A DNA stretch of 64,000 nt from an uncultured Glaciecola sp. (GTDB lineage Bacteria > Pseudomonadota > Gammaproteobacteria > Enterobacterales > Alteromonadaceae): positions 124,001-188,000 of the forward strand of contig NZ_CALJHY010000003.1 of NCBI RefSeq assembly GCF_937770335.1. The letters run 5' to 3'. Positions 32,918 through 41,833 of the stretch are shown here, piece after piece (the stretch's first letter is position 1; each line of letters begins with the position of its first letter). Under the pieces are notes generated by a model, which was given only the letters and a program-made list of their open reading frames with translations, searched no databases and had not been told where the DNA came from. The position numbers and the translations under genes were made by a program.

Positions 32918-33708
32918 TCCCTATACTAGAGGTAAAAGACTTAGTTTATACCCACCGGGTCAAACGCTCTATTTTTAAACCGATTGACGAATTTATTCTG
33001 GGCCCTATCAACTTTGCCCTCAATGCTGGTGAAACATTAGCAATTACAGGTCATAACGGCTCTGGAAAAACGCTGTTAGCGAAGTCATTGGTAGGCGCAA
33101 TTACACCGCAGCAAGGCAGTATCTTGCTCGAAGGAAAAGAAGCTAAACAGAGCGATAAGAAAACCCGAAATCACGATGTTCGACTTATATTACAGCACAG
33201 CAAATATAGCCTAAACCCAGCAATAACCGTCGGCTCGATTCTGAATCAAACCTTGCGCTTAAACGCTGAACTTAACGAAAAAGACCGCAAAACTAAAATA
33301 GAACACACATTGGTTAAAGTCGGTTTGTTACGAGAACACTACTATTTTTATAGACATATGCTGTCCGATGGACAACAGCAACGCGTATCACTCGCCAGAG
33401 CAATGATACTTGACCCCAAGGTAATTGTTGCAGACGAGCCATTTGCCGCCTTAGATCCCTCGGTACGCTCACAAACCGTCAACCTAATACTCGACATTCA
33501 ACAAGAACTCGGTATGGCGTTTGTGTTTATTTCACAAAACCTTGGCATTGTTCGTCATATAAGCGACAAAGTGATGATAATGGATAAGGGAAAAGTAATT
33601 GAGGCGGGTTCGAGCCAAGCGGTTTTTAATGCTCCTCAGCATGAACTTACCAAGAAGTTAATTGATTCGCATTTTAGTTTGGTGGATAAGCATTTTGAGC
33701 AGTTTTAG
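32914..33708 (+). CDS. sapF: SapF, ABC ATPase
   Basis: A 264-residue second ATPase of the Sap system (268 in E. coli). Walker A is GHNGSGKT, the signature LSDGQQQRVSLARAM, and Walker B VIVADEPFAAL with an intact catalytic Glu. The H-loop position carries Gln (FVFISQNLG), a change also seen in SapF of other species. The ATG overlaps the sapD stop (ATGA). It is the last gene of the pspF-sapABCDF run; no clear U-tract terminator follows, only an inverted repeat at 33789-33832. Confidence 0.92.
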   Translation: MIPILEVKDLVYTHRVKRSIFKPIDEFILGPINFALNAGETLAITGHNGSGKTLLAKSLVGAITPQQGSILLEGKEAKQSDKKTRNHDVRLILQHSKYSLNPAITVGSILNQTLRLNAELNEKDRKTKIEHTLVKVGLLREHYYFYRHMLSDGQQQRVSLARAMILDPKVIVADEPFAALDPSVRSQTVNLILDIQQELGMAFVFISQNLGIVRHISDKVMIMDKGKVIEAGSSQAVFNAPQHELTKKLIDSHFSLVDKHFEQF

Positions 33709-33788
33709 CCCATATAGATGTACTGATATGTGTCTACGAATTAGTATTCTGTTGACTAAAGTGTTTATGGACTTATTTAACGAACGCC

Positions 33789-33832
33789 TTATTCAATCTA
33801 AACATATCGCTAATAACGCCTAGATTGAATAA
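33789..33832. repeat. Perfect 12-bp inverted repeat between sapF and oadB
   Basis: TTATTCAATCTA (33789-33800) and its exact complement TAGATTGAATAA (33821-33832) flank a 20-base spacer containing AACGCC. It lies between convergent sapF and oadB and has no adjacent U tract. It could form a transcript hairpin or bind a protein. A similar-sized repeat of different sequence lies at the other end of the oad operon. Confidence 0.75.
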
Positions 33833-33914
33833 CCGGTTGATAACTCCGCGAGCAATAAGCCCACGAAAGAAAAATCTGTTTTCTCAGCAAAAACCTCAAC
33901 TAACGAGTTTAAAA

Positions 33915-35048
33915 TTAAGAACCAACCAACGCCAACAATATCCCTGCAGCGACAGCTGACCCGAGCACGCCGGCAACATTCGGCCCCATGGCATGCATAA
34001 GCAGGAAGTTATGTGGGTTGGCTTCAAGCCCGACTTTATTGACCACGCGCGCCGCCATAGGCACGGCAGAAACGCCAGCGGCGCCGATCAGTGGATTGAT
34101 ATTGTCTTTACTAAACTTATTCATTAGTTTAGCCATTAATACGCCTGTTGCGGTACCTATAGAGAATGCCACCGCACCTAATGCCAAAATACCCAGGGTT
34201 TCAGCCGTCAAAAATTTGTCGGCACTGAGTTTTGAGCCAACACCCAAACCAAGGAATATGGTCACTATATTGATAAGTTCGTTTTGCGCCGTGTAGCTTA
34301 GGCGATCAACTACACCGCATTCTTTAAGCAAGTTACCAAAGCAGAACATGCCGACTAGTGGCGTTGCTGCAGGCAGGAATATTAGTGTTAAGAGCAATAC
34401 AGCTAAAGGGAATAGAATTTTTTCTTTCTTCGACACTACTCTGAGTTGCGCCATAGGCAATTTGCGTTCTTCAGGCGTTGTTAAGGCTTTCATAATAGGC
34501 GGTTGAATGATCGGAACCAGTGCCATATAAGAATAAGCAGCTACTGCAATAGCCCCCAATAACTCAGGTGCTAACTTAGACGCCAAAAATATAGCCGTCG
34601 GCCCGTCCGCACCGCCAATAATCGCAATTGCGGATGCATCTTGCAGAGTAAATTCAAACCAAGGCAGGCCATTTAACAGGATCGCGCCAAACAAAGTGGC
34701 AAATATACCAAATTGTGCCGCAGCTCCGAGTAATAACATGCGAGGGTTAGCAATCAGTGCGCTGAAATCGGTCATGGCGCCAACACCCATAAAAATGAGC
34801 AATGGAAACACACCAGTATCGACGCCAATGTAATAGATATAATGTAACAAGCCACCCACTTCACTAAAGCCCGCTAATGGGATATTGGTAAGTAACGCAC
34901 CAAATCCTATAGGTATCAGTAGAAGTGGCTCAAACTTGCGTACAATAGCTAAATAGAGCAAACCAAAACCAACTAGCATCATCACTATTTGACCTGGTTC
35001 AAAATGCGGGATTGACGTACTTTCCCAAAGCATTAATAACTTTTCCAT
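33915..35048 (-). CDS. oadB: Oxaloacetate decarboxylase beta subunit (Na+ pump)
   Basis: A membrane subunit that decarboxylates carboxybiotin and couples this to sodium export. The 377-residue protein has about nine or more membrane segments. The family's ion-binding motif [15 protein letters not shown] is present, with the Asp needed for Na+ transport, and so is the conserved segment [18 protein letters not shown]. It starts 4 bases after oadA. The order oadG-oadA-oadB is the standard operon. Confidence 0.96.
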   Translation of the reverse strand: MEKLLMLWESTSIPHFEPGQIVMMLVGFGLLYLAIVRKFEPLLLIPIGFGALLTNIPLAGFSEVGGLLHYIYYIGVDTGVFPLLIFMGVGAMTDFSALIANPRMLLLGAAAQFGIFATLFGAILLNGLPWFEFTLQDASAIAIIGGADGPTAIFLASKLAPELLGAIAVAAYSYMALVPIIQPPIMKALTTPEERKLPMAQLRVVSKKEKILFPLAVLLLTLIFLPAATPLVGMFCFGNLLKECGVVDRLSYTAQNELINIVTIFLGLGVGSKLSADKFLTAETLGILALGAVAFSIGTATGVLMAKLMNKFSKDNINPLIGAAGVSAVPMAARVVNKVGLEANPHNFLLMHAMGPNVAGVLGSAVAAGILLALVGS

Positions 35049-35052
35049 GAGT

Positions 35053-36828
35053 CTACCCGATAACCATCATTGTTTGGCCTGCCTGAACGCCGTCGCCTTC
35101 TTTGGCTAACACCTGTTGAACAACACCAGGTAACGCACTTCGCACTTCTGTTTCCATTTTCATGGCTTCAAGAATGACAATGACATCGCCTTCGTTAACT
35201 TGTTGACCTTGTGCAACAACAATTTTTAAGATGTTGCCTGACAACGGTGCTGCAACATCAGTTCCCTTGCCTGCCGGTGCAGGAGTCGATGTTGGGCTAC
35301 TTGATGCTGCTGATATTTGGCTTACTTCACCATTGTCAGCAACTTCAACATGATAAACCTGACCTTCAACACGCACTTTATAGGCTGCAGCGTCTCCAGC
35401 TAAGGGTTCAGCACTCGTTGCATCAATAACGGCTATTTCCCCTGTTGGAGCAGGTTCAAATGCACTTGGATTGTCTCTGTTTTCTATAAATTTCAAGCCA
35501 ACTTGCGGAAACAGCGCATATGTCAGAACATCATCGACTTTATCTTTCGCAATGCGCAATGACTTTTGCTCAATCAGCACATCGAGTTCTTCTTCTAACT
35601 TAGCGAGTTCCGGAGCAATCACATCTGCAGGACGGCAGGTAATCGCTTGTGCACCTTCAAGTACGCGCGTCTGTAGTTCTTTGTTAACTGGAGCTGCGGT
35701 AGCACCGTATTCGCCTTTTAGCACACCCGCGGTTTCCTTGGTGATGCTTTTATAACGTTCGCCTGTTAATACGTTCAATACTGCTTGAGTACCTACGATT
35801 TGGGATGTGGGCGTCACTAAAGGAATAAAACCGAGGTCTTCACGCACTCGAGGTATTTCAAGTAATACCTCGTCAAATTTGTCTTCTGCGCCCTGCTCTC
35901 TCAATTGGCTTTCCATGTTGGTTAACATGCCGCCTGGCACTTGCGCGATAAGTATTCTGGCATCCACGCCTTTCAAAGAGCCTTCAAATTGTGCATATTT
36001 TTTACGTACTTCACGGAAGTAAGCTGCAATTTCAGCTAGCTTTTCAATACCTAGGCCGGTGTCGCGATCGGTACCTTCAACAATGGACACCATCGTTTCA
36101 GTTGCAGTGTGACCATAAGTCATACTCATTGACGACACCGCGGTATCCAGCATATCAATACCAGCGTCAACTGCCTTTTGGTAAGTTGCTGTGCTTAAAC
36201 CGGTGGTCGCATGACATTGCATAGCAATGGGCACGTTAACGGTTTCTTTTAATCCGGTAATAAGTGCTTCACAATCATAGGGTTTGAGTAAGCCGGCCAT
36301 ATCTTTAATACAAATTGAATGCACCCCCATGTCCTCTAGATGTTTTGCCATATCAAGCCAAACAGCTAGATTATGTACAGGGCTCACGGTATAAGAAATA
36401 GTGCCTTGCGCATGAGCACCCACTTTAATTGCCGACTTAACCGCTGTTTCGAGATTTCGAACATCGTTCATCGCGTCAAAAATACGGAACACGTCAACGC
36501 CATTGGCATGCGCTCGTTCAACGAACTTTTCAACAACATCATCAGCATAGTGGCGGTAACCTAATAAATTCTGCCCGCGTAATAGCATTTGTTGTTTAGT
36601 TTTGGGCATTGCAGCTTTGATTGCTCTGATGCGTTCCCAAGGGTCTTCACCCAAATAGCGAATACAGGAGTCAAAAGTAGCTCCGCCCCAAGATTCAACT
36701 GACCAATAGCCTACATCATCTAATTTAGCTGCTATCGGGAGCATATCTTCCAAGCGCATGCGCGTTGCGAGTAAAGACTGATGCGCATCACGCAAGACCA
36801 GTTCGGTGATCTTTAATGGATTGGACAT
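35053..36828 (-). CDS. oadA: Oxaloacetate decarboxylase alpha subunit
   Basis: A soluble biotin enzyme that transfers the carboxyl group of oxaloacetate to biotin. The 591-residue protein has an N-terminal carboxyltransferase TIM barrel ([36 protein letters not shown], metal-binding MQCHATTG), a linker domain, a Ser/Pro/Ala-rich hinge ([14 protein letters not shown]), and a C-terminal biotinyl domain with the biotin lysine in EAMKMETE. The pump extrudes Na+, useful to a marine cell for citrate/oxaloacetate use and sodium balance. It lies between oadG (10 bases) and oadB (4 bases). Confidence 0.97.
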   Translation of the reverse strand: MSNPLKITELVLRDAHQSLLATRMRLEDMLPIAAKLDDVGYWSVESWGGATFDSCIRYLGEDPWERIRAIKAAMPKTKQQMLLRGQNLLGYRHYADDVVEKFVERAHANGVDVFRIFDAMNDVRNLETAVKSAIKVGAHAQGTISYTVSPVHNLAVWLDMAKHLEDMGVHSICIKDMAGLLKPYDCEALITGLKETVNVPIAMQCHATTGLSTATYQKAVDAGIDMLDTAVSSMSMTYGHTATETMVSIVEGTDRDTGLGIEKLAEIAAYFREVRKKYAQFEGSLKGVDARILIAQVPGGMLTNMESQLREQGAEDKFDEVLLEIPRVREDLGFIPLVTPTSQIVGTQAVLNVLTGERYKSITKETAGVLKGEYGATAAPVNKELQTRVLEGAQAITCRPADVIAPELAKLEEELDVLIEQKSLRIAKDKVDDVLTYALFPQVGLKFIENRDNPSAFEPAPTGEIAVIDATSAEPLAGDAAAYKVRVEGQVYHVEVADNGEVSQISAASSSPTSTPAPAGKGTDVAAPLSGNILKIVVAQGQQVNEGDVIVILEAMKMETEVRSALPGVVQQVLAKEGDGVQAGQTMMVIG

Positions 36829-36838
36829 AATGTGTTCC

Positions 36839-37117
36839 CTATGATTTTAAAGTTGTCTGTCGGTGTGTGTGCACTGCTGCAGTAATGGCTGCGGCGACTT
36901 GAGGGCTCACTGACGTAGGTGATTTGTTATTAATATTTTGTGCCGCACGATTTTGCGTTGCATAAGGAGTAATTTCATCAGAAGGAAATTTGCGACAAAA
37001 CCACGCAATTGTATGGATACCGCCAATAAGAAGTATTAAAAATGCAAACACGACTGACATACCAACGGCGAGTAATACGCCTGCTTCTAATAGTTGGTCG
37101 TTCATTTGCGTTGACAT
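36839..37117 (-). CDS. oadG: Oxaloacetate decarboxylase gamma subunit
   Basis: A 92-residue membrane subunit that assembles the pump and holds Zn. It has one membrane helix ([21 protein letters not shown]) and a polar C-terminal tail that contacts OadA. The conserved GMSVVFxFLxLL pattern identifies the family. It is the first gene of the operon. The start MSTQM is at 37117; the second Met (residue 5) is an alternative. Confidence 0.9.
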   Translation of the reverse strand: MSTQMNDQLLEAGVLLAVGMSVVFAFLILLIGGIHTIAWFCRKFPSDEITPYATQNRAAQNINNKSPTSVSPQVAAAITAAVHTHRQTTLKS

Positions 37118-37308
37118 AATGTTCCCTTAAAAAATACTTCAAAAAATCTGGGGTGGATAGATAGCATGAGATGAAAAAAATTACAATCGAAAAGCGGGCA
37201 GCAAATGCATGAAAACTATAACTTTATGCACTATCATAGTCAATTTATCAATTTTTATTCATTATTTACGAATTTATAATATTCGCGCTCATAATAACGC
37301 ATTTATTT
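37118..37308. other. Upstream region of oadG, no gene recognised
   Basis: Part of a 406-base stretch without a gene between oadG and the tRNA cluster. It is AT-rich and must hold the oad promoter. A 63-codon open frame at 37209-37400 has no ribosome site of note or family resemblance and crosses the inverted repeat, so I do not call it. Confidence 0.5.
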
Positions 37309-37353
37309 TCAACAGCATCCAATATAACAATCATATAGTTAGGATGCTGTTGA
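37309..37353. repeat. Perfect 12-bp inverted repeat upstream of oadG
   Basis: TCAACAGCATCC (37309-37320) and GGATGCTGTTGA (37342-37353) are exact complements around a 21-base AT-rich spacer. It lies about 190 bases before the oadG start, with no U tract. It may be an operator dyad or an RNA hairpin. Confidence 0.7.
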
Positions 37354-37469
37354 TGTTAGCAAACTTTTATAATACACAACCTATTGTGCGCGCGATCTGA
37401 GTGGAAAGCACCTAACTCACTAATTACAAATGAGCAACCGACCGCTTAAATTCACTTATTTAAAAGCAA

Positions 37470-37503
37470 AAAAAAGCCTTAGTAAAAACTAAGGCTTTTT
37501 TTA
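37470..37503. terminator. Intrinsic terminator of the tRNA-Ser/Arg operon
   Basis: GCCTTAG (37476-37482) pairs with CTAAGGC (37489-37495) around TAAAAA, with A and T runs on the two sides. It lies 21 bases past the last minus-strand tRNA and can work in both directions. Confidence 0.92.
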
Positions 37504-37523
37504 AGCCGCTAATGGCTCTGATA

Positions 37524-37600
37524 TGGTGCGCATGGAAGGATTCGAACCTCCGACCGCCTGGTTCGTAGCCAGGTACTCTATCCAGCTGAGCTACATGCGC
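37524..37600 (-). tRNA. tRNA-Arg (anticodon ACG), copy 2
   Basis: A minus-strand cloverleaf: acceptor GCGCATG/CATGCGC, anticodon stem-loop CCTGG-CTACGAA-CCAGG with anticodon ACG (A34 is edited to inosine), T loop TTCGAAT, encoded ACCA end. It is identical to the copy 99 bases upstream. Confidence 0.98.
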
Positions 37601-37622
37601 AAAACTTTCTTCTTACATTGTA

Positions 37623-37699
37623 TGGTGCGCATGGAAGGATTCGAACCTCCGACCGCCTGGTTCGTAGCCAGGTACTCTATCCAGCTGAGCTACATGCGC
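37623..37699 (-). tRNA. tRNA-Arg (anticodon ACG), copy 1
   Basis: Same 77-base sequence as the next gene. The pair lies after tRNA-Ser as in the serV-argVYZQ cluster of E. coli, where four copies occur. Only two are present here. Confidence 0.98.
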
Positions 37700-37785
37700 A
37701 TAATGTTTCTGTTACTAACTATCTGCTACTTCGGTTAAGTGTTTAAGTTTAACCTTAATAACGTCACATTTAAACCATTATAAAA

Positions 37786-37878
37786 TGGCGGAGAAGGAGG
37801 GATTCGAACCCTCGATAGGGCTACAAACCCTATACTCCCTTAGCAGGGGAGCGCCTTCAGCCACTCGGCCACCTCTCC
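37786..37878 (-). tRNA. tRNA-Ser (anticodon GCT)
   Basis: A 93-base class II tRNA on the minus strand. The acceptor begins GGAGAGGT, the anticodon stem-loop is CTCCC-CTGCTAA-GGGAG with anticodon GCT, a long variable arm follows (TATAGGGTTTGTAGCCCTA), and the T loop and GCCA end are present. It reads AGC and AGU codons. Confidence 0.97.
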
Positions 37879-37893
37879 TAAATGTGGGGCAGG

Positions 37894-37921
37894 AGTTTAC
37901 TATCTAAGTAATATAAGTCAA
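37894..37921 (-). promoter_or_regulatory. Probable promoter of the tRNA-Ser/Arg operon
   Basis: The minus strand has TTGACT (37921-37916), a 16-base spacer and TAAACT (37899-37894), followed by a GC-rich discriminator (CCTGCCCC), typical of stringently controlled tRNA promoters. Confidence 0.6.
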
Positions 37922-38002
37922 TGCTTTTTTAGCAACTTCTTCTCCGCTTTTGATCGTTTGTTAGTTTTTTAACCAACACGCTCTATTTTCAACCTGCAAA
38001 CA

Positions 38003-38029
38003 GCAAAAAACCCAGAATGACCTGAGTTT
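38003..38029 (-). terminator. Intrinsic terminator after csrA
   Basis: On the minus strand AAACTCAG pairs with CTGGGTTT across 6 bases, then TTTT follows. It lies about 43 bases past the csrA stop. Confidence 0.75.
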
Positions 38030-38071
38030 TCCTTCGCCATTAATTTAATGGCACTTACGAGAATACGAAAA

Positions 38072-38269
38072 TTAAACTTCGTCTTCAACAGCAGATTCGT
38101 TACCCTTCTCTGCCTGTATTCTCATATAAATCTCTTCCCTATGAACTGAAACTTCCTTCGGTGCATTAACACCAATTCGCACTTGATTTCCCTTAACGCC
38201 CAAAACAGTCACAGTGACATTGTCACCTACCATTAAAGTTTCCCCTACGCGTCTAGTCAAGATAAGCAT
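38072..38269 (-). CDS. csrA: Carbon storage regulator CsrA (RsmA)
   Basis: A small RNA-binding dimer that binds GGA motifs near ribosome sites and controls carbon storage, motility and biofilm mRNAs. The 65-residue protein starts [23 protein letters not shown], with [19 protein letters not shown] in the conserved RNA-binding strand and helix. It lies between alaS and the tRNA-Ser gene, the usual gammaproteobacterial setting. It is relevant to the flagellar operon in this window because CsrA often regulates flagellar gene expression. Confidence 0.98.
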   Translation of the reverse strand: MLILTRRVGETLMVGDNVTVTVLGVKGNQVRIGVNAPKEVSVHREEIYMRIQAEKGNESAVEDEV

Positions 38270-38483
38270 ATTGTAGCTCCTTTTAGTTTAGGTCCGGTTA
38301 ATAGTCCTGAATCTGAGATCAGATACTAAATTTGTACGACATTGACTATTAACTAAGTTGAATATACTTTAATTAGCTTATTTTATCCAAGAAAAAACCA
38401 CAGTTATTGCTTTTTTATTGAACAAAATATCAATTATTTTCACATATCCTATTCATTTACCTCGTAAAACTTCTCTGAACACA

Positions 38484-41075
38484 TTAAAGTTTATTTTCAA
38501 GCCAACTTTTTACTGACGCCAGAGCTTGGTCAAGATTTTCAGGTTGAGTTCCTCCGGCTTGTGCCATATCAGGTCTCCCCCCCCCTTTTCCACCGACTTG
38601 ACTTGCCATGTGATTTACAAGGTCTCCGGCTTTGAATTTTCCGACAAGATCTTTGGTTACGCCTGTAATTAAATTAACTTTACCGTCACTGGCTAAGCCT
38701 AAAGCAATGACACCCGATTGAAGCTGATTTTTAAGGTCATCCATCACTCCTCTCAGGGCTTTGGCTTCAACACCTTGCATATCGGCTACTAAGAGCTTTA
38801 CGCCTTGCACATCAATCACATTAGACATGATGTCCTTGCTTTTCTGACCAGCCATTGACTGTTTAAGTTGATTAAGTTCTTTTTCAAGTTGCTTAACTTG
38901 CTGTAAAGCAGATGACACTTTTTCAACAACAGACGTTTTATCTGATTTTAGCAAACTAGCGATAGCATGAAGTTTGTCAGATTCATCATTAACGAAATCC
39001 TGTGCAGTTTGTCCAGTTGTTGCCTCGATGCGACGAACCCCAGATGCAATGCCACCTTCAGACGTTATTTTCAATAAGCCAATATCCCCTGTACGAGAGA
39101 CATGAGTGCCCCCGCAAAGTTCAGTCGAGAATTCACCCATTTTTACTACGCGAACTTTTTCATCATACTTTTCGCCAAACAGTGCCATTGCACCTGACGC
39201 CTTCGCTTCATCCAGTTCCATTAATTGAGTGCTTAATGCATTGTTCAAACGAATTTCAGCATTTACTAGGTTTTCAATTTCAGTCAGCTGTTGGGCAGAA
39301 ATAGATTCAAAATGTGAAAAATCGAACCGTAATTTCTCTGCATCGACAAGAGACCCCTTCTGCGCAACATGGTCGCCCAATAGCTGACGCAAGGCCGCAT
39401 GCAATAAATGCGTGGCACTGTGATTAGCTTTAATGCGATCTCGTCGCGCTCTGTCTACAACAAGTTCGACTTTATCACCAACTTTAATTACACCGTCAAT
39501 TTTCACTTTGTGCGCAAAGGCTTGGCCTAACTTAACTGTATCAACAACTTGTGCTTTACCGCTACTCGATGAAATGAAACCTGTATCGCCTACCTGACCG
39601 CCCGACTCTGCATAAAAAGGAGTTTCTTTGAGTAATATTAATGCTTCGTCGCTAGCTTCAGTGACAGCAGCATTATCAACGATAATATCCAGCACAATAG
39701 ATGAGCCGTTGACTTCACTGTAGCCGGTAAATTCAGTTTTATGTTCGATATTCAATACATTCGCATAGTCTGCACCAAATTTACTCGCCGACTGTGATTG
39801 TGATTTTTGTTGTGCCATGGCAGTTTCAAATCCGGCCTCATCAATGGTCAGGCCTTGTTCACGCGCAACATCATTGGTTAAATCGGCTGGAAAGCCATAG
39901 GTGTCGTACAATTTAAATACGAGTTCACCTGGGACTTGCTTACCTGACAATTGAACTAGTGAGTCATTTAGGATAGCCATGCCACGTTCAAGGGTTTTTG
40001 AGAACTGTTCTTCTTCTACTCTTAATACTTTTTCAACAACGGCTTGCTGCTGTTTAAGTTCAGGGTAAGCATCTCCCATTTCCGCTACTAGCGTTTTAAC
40101 TAACTTGTAAAAGAAAATATCATCCGCGCCCATCTTGTAACCGTGACGAACAGCACGACGAATAATACGGCGCAACACATAGCCACGACCTTCATTGGAG
40201 GGCATTACACCATCACAAATTAAGAAGCTACATGAACGAATGTGGTCGGCGATCACACGCAATGACTTATTTTCTAAATCTTGTGTACCCACAATTTCTG
40301 CGGCTGATGCAATTAAGCTTTGAAATAAATCAATTTCATAGTTGCTATGTACACCTTGAAGTATGGCCGAAATTCGTTCTAAGCCCATTCCAGTGTCGAT
40401 CGAAGGTTTAGGCAATGGCAACATATCGCCATTTTGCTGACGATTGAACTGCATAAAAACTAAGTTCCAAATTTCAATAAAACGGTCACCATCTTCTTCA
40501 GGTGAACCTGGAGGTCCGCCCCAAATGTGTTCGCCGTGATCATAAAAAATTTCAGAACAAGGACCACATGGACCTGTGTCGCCCATTGACCAAAAATTAT
40601 CAGACGTGGCAATGCGAATAATACGCTCAGCAGGTATGCCTATTTTTTGTTCCCAAATATCAAAGGCTTCATCATCTTCGTGATAGATGGTTACTAGCAA
40701 CTTATCTTTATCTAGGCCCAGTTCACCCGTTAAGAAATGCCATGCAAACTTAATCGCATCTTCTTTAAAATAATCACCGAAACTAAAATTCCCTAACATT
40801 TCAAAAAACGTATGATGCCTAGCTGTGTACCCAACGTTTTCTAAATCATTATGCTTACCGCCAGCGCGAACGCATCGTTGCGATGAAACTGCACGAGTAT
40901 AGTTACGTTGCTCAGCACCTAAGAAAACGTCTTTAAACTGATTCATTCCGGCATTTGTAAACAGCAACGTGGGGTCATCATGCGGAACAAGCGATGAACT
41001 TGAGACGAGGTGATGTTGATGTTGTTGAAAGTATTCAAAGAAAGTGCGTCGTAAATCGGCTGTAGAGCGTACCAT
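38484..41075 (-). CDS. alaS: Alanyl-tRNA synthetase
   Basis: Charges tRNA-Ala (class II synthetase) and edits Ser or Gly mischarging. The 863-residue protein has the catalytic domain starting [17 protein letters not shown] with [23 protein letters not shown], the editing domain with Zn ligands in [12 protein letters not shown] and [10 protein letters not shown], and the C-terminal domain with [15 protein letters not shown]. That Gly-rich motif is encoded by a run of nine G on the coding strand (38577-38585), which could be prone to slippage. csrA follows downstream. A 277-base gap without recognised features separates it from recX. Confidence 0.97.
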   Translation of the reverse strand: MVRSTADLRRTFFEYFQQHQHHLVSSSSLVPHDDPTLLFTNAGMNQFKDVFLGAEQRNYTRAVSSQRCVRAGGKHNDLENVGYTARHHTFFEMLGNFSFGDYFKEDAIKFAWHFLTGELGLDKDKLLVTIYHEDDEAFDIWEQKIGIPAERIIRIATSDNFWSMGDTGPCGPCSEIFYDHGEHIWGGPPGSPEEDGDRFIEIWNLVFMQFNRQQNGDMLPLPKPSIDTGMGLERISAILQGVHSNYEIDLFQSLIASAAEIVGTQDLENKSLRVIADHIRSCSFLICDGVMPSNEGRGYVLRRIIRRAVRHGYKMGADDIFFYKLVKTLVAEMGDAYPELKQQQAVVEKVLRVEEEQFSKTLERGMAILNDSLVQLSGKQVPGELVFKLYDTYGFPADLTNDVAREQGLTIDEAGFETAMAQQKSQSQSASKFGADYANVLNIEHKTEFTGYSEVNGSSIVLDIIVDNAAVTEASDEALILLKETPFYAESGGQVGDTGFISSSSGKAQVVDTVKLGQAFAHKVKIDGVIKVGDKVELVVDRARRDRIKANHSATHLLHAALRQLLGDHVAQKGSLVDAEKLRFDFSHFESISAQQLTEIENLVNAEIRLNNALSTQLMELDEAKASGAMALFGEKYDEKVRVVKMGEFSTELCGGTHVSRTGDIGLLKITSEGGIASGVRRIEATTGQTAQDFVNDESDKLHAIASLLKSDKTSVVEKVSSALQQVKQLEKELNQLKQSMAGQKSKDIMSNVIDVQGVKLLVADMQGVEAKALRGVMDDLKNQLQSGVIALGLASDGKVNLITGVTKDLVGKFKAGDLVNHMASQVGGKGGGRPDMAQAGGTQPENLDQALASVKSWLENKL

Positions 41076-41352
41076 TAATGTTCCTAAATCGTTCTATGTG
41101 AGAAAGGTGTTGAAACAGCTTTTATATTGATTTCACGTGTCTTCAAGCAGTCGTTTTATTCGCTTGTATAACTATTACGATTCCGAATGACGGTTAATCA
41201 TAAATAATCAACTATAAACAAATAATGTTCAACGTTGATATATCGACGTGTATTGCAAACCAAAATATAAGTTGCTGTTTTTATATAAGTAGAAGATATC
41301 ATGTTAATGAGGAGTTTGTTAAGCCTCTTAAGCGCCCTATTTGCCTAAAGTT

Positions 41353-41808
41353 TCATTCAAATGCGTATTTAATTTGTTCTTGAGTAAAACCACGGTATTG
41401 CAGAAAGCGCATTTGCTTTTGTTTATAAGTCCAATCATCAGGTAACTCATCACCAAATCGTTTTACTCTAACTGCTTTAGAGGACTCAAACCAATCAAAA
41501 CTTTCATCCTTTGTAAGCGCTCTCACCAGCTGCAAATCAATATCATGATTGTATAATGTGCGTTCAATAAATACCGGTCCCTTGCCCTTTCGATAAGCCC
41601 CTCGGACCACAGCCTCGGCATACCGGACATCACTTTGAATATCTTTTTTGGCAAACTGCTCAATGGTATCGTCAACTAAGTCTCTATCTAACTCCAAATC
41701 AGCTAGCTTTTTACGCAGTTCTGTTTGACTATGCTCTCGACGAGACAATAGTCGAGTTAATTTGTGTCTAATGATCTTTGCATCGTTATCTGACATAGTG
41801 ACTAACAT
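41353..41808 (-). CDS. recX: Regulatory protein RecX
   Basis: Binds and inhibits RecA filaments. The 151-residue all-helical protein has the RecX repeats: LLSRREHSQTELRKKLADL, the motif DIQSDVRYAEAVVRGAYRKGKGP, and the C-terminal FLQYRGFTQEQIKYAFE. The ATG at 41808 has AGGA close before it; a second ATG at 41796 gives MSDND and is also possible. recA usually precedes recX in this group, but here the adjacent upstream gene is on the other strand and unrelated, so recA is not adjacent. Confidence 0.92.
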   Translation of the reverse strand: MLVTMSDNDAKIIRHKLTRLLSRREHSQTELRKKLADLELDRDLVDDTIEQFAKKDIQSDVRYAEAVVRGAYRKGKGPVFIERTLYNHDIDLQLVRALTKDESFDWFESSKAVRVKRFGDELPDDWTYKQKQMRFLQYRGFTQEQIKYAFE

Positions 41809-41833
41809 ACTTCCTAATAAGTAATTTTATAAT

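Noticed and set aside
37209..37400. Small hydrophobic open frame of 63 codons upstream of oadG
   Set aside because: No family resemblance, no convincing ribosome site, and it crosses a perfect inverted repeat.
37523..37738. Open frame of 71 codons with an internal duplication, resembling often-annotated hypothetical proteins
   Set aside because: It is the antisense of the two identical tRNA-Arg genes; the internal repeat is the tRNA duplication. A known annotation artefact.
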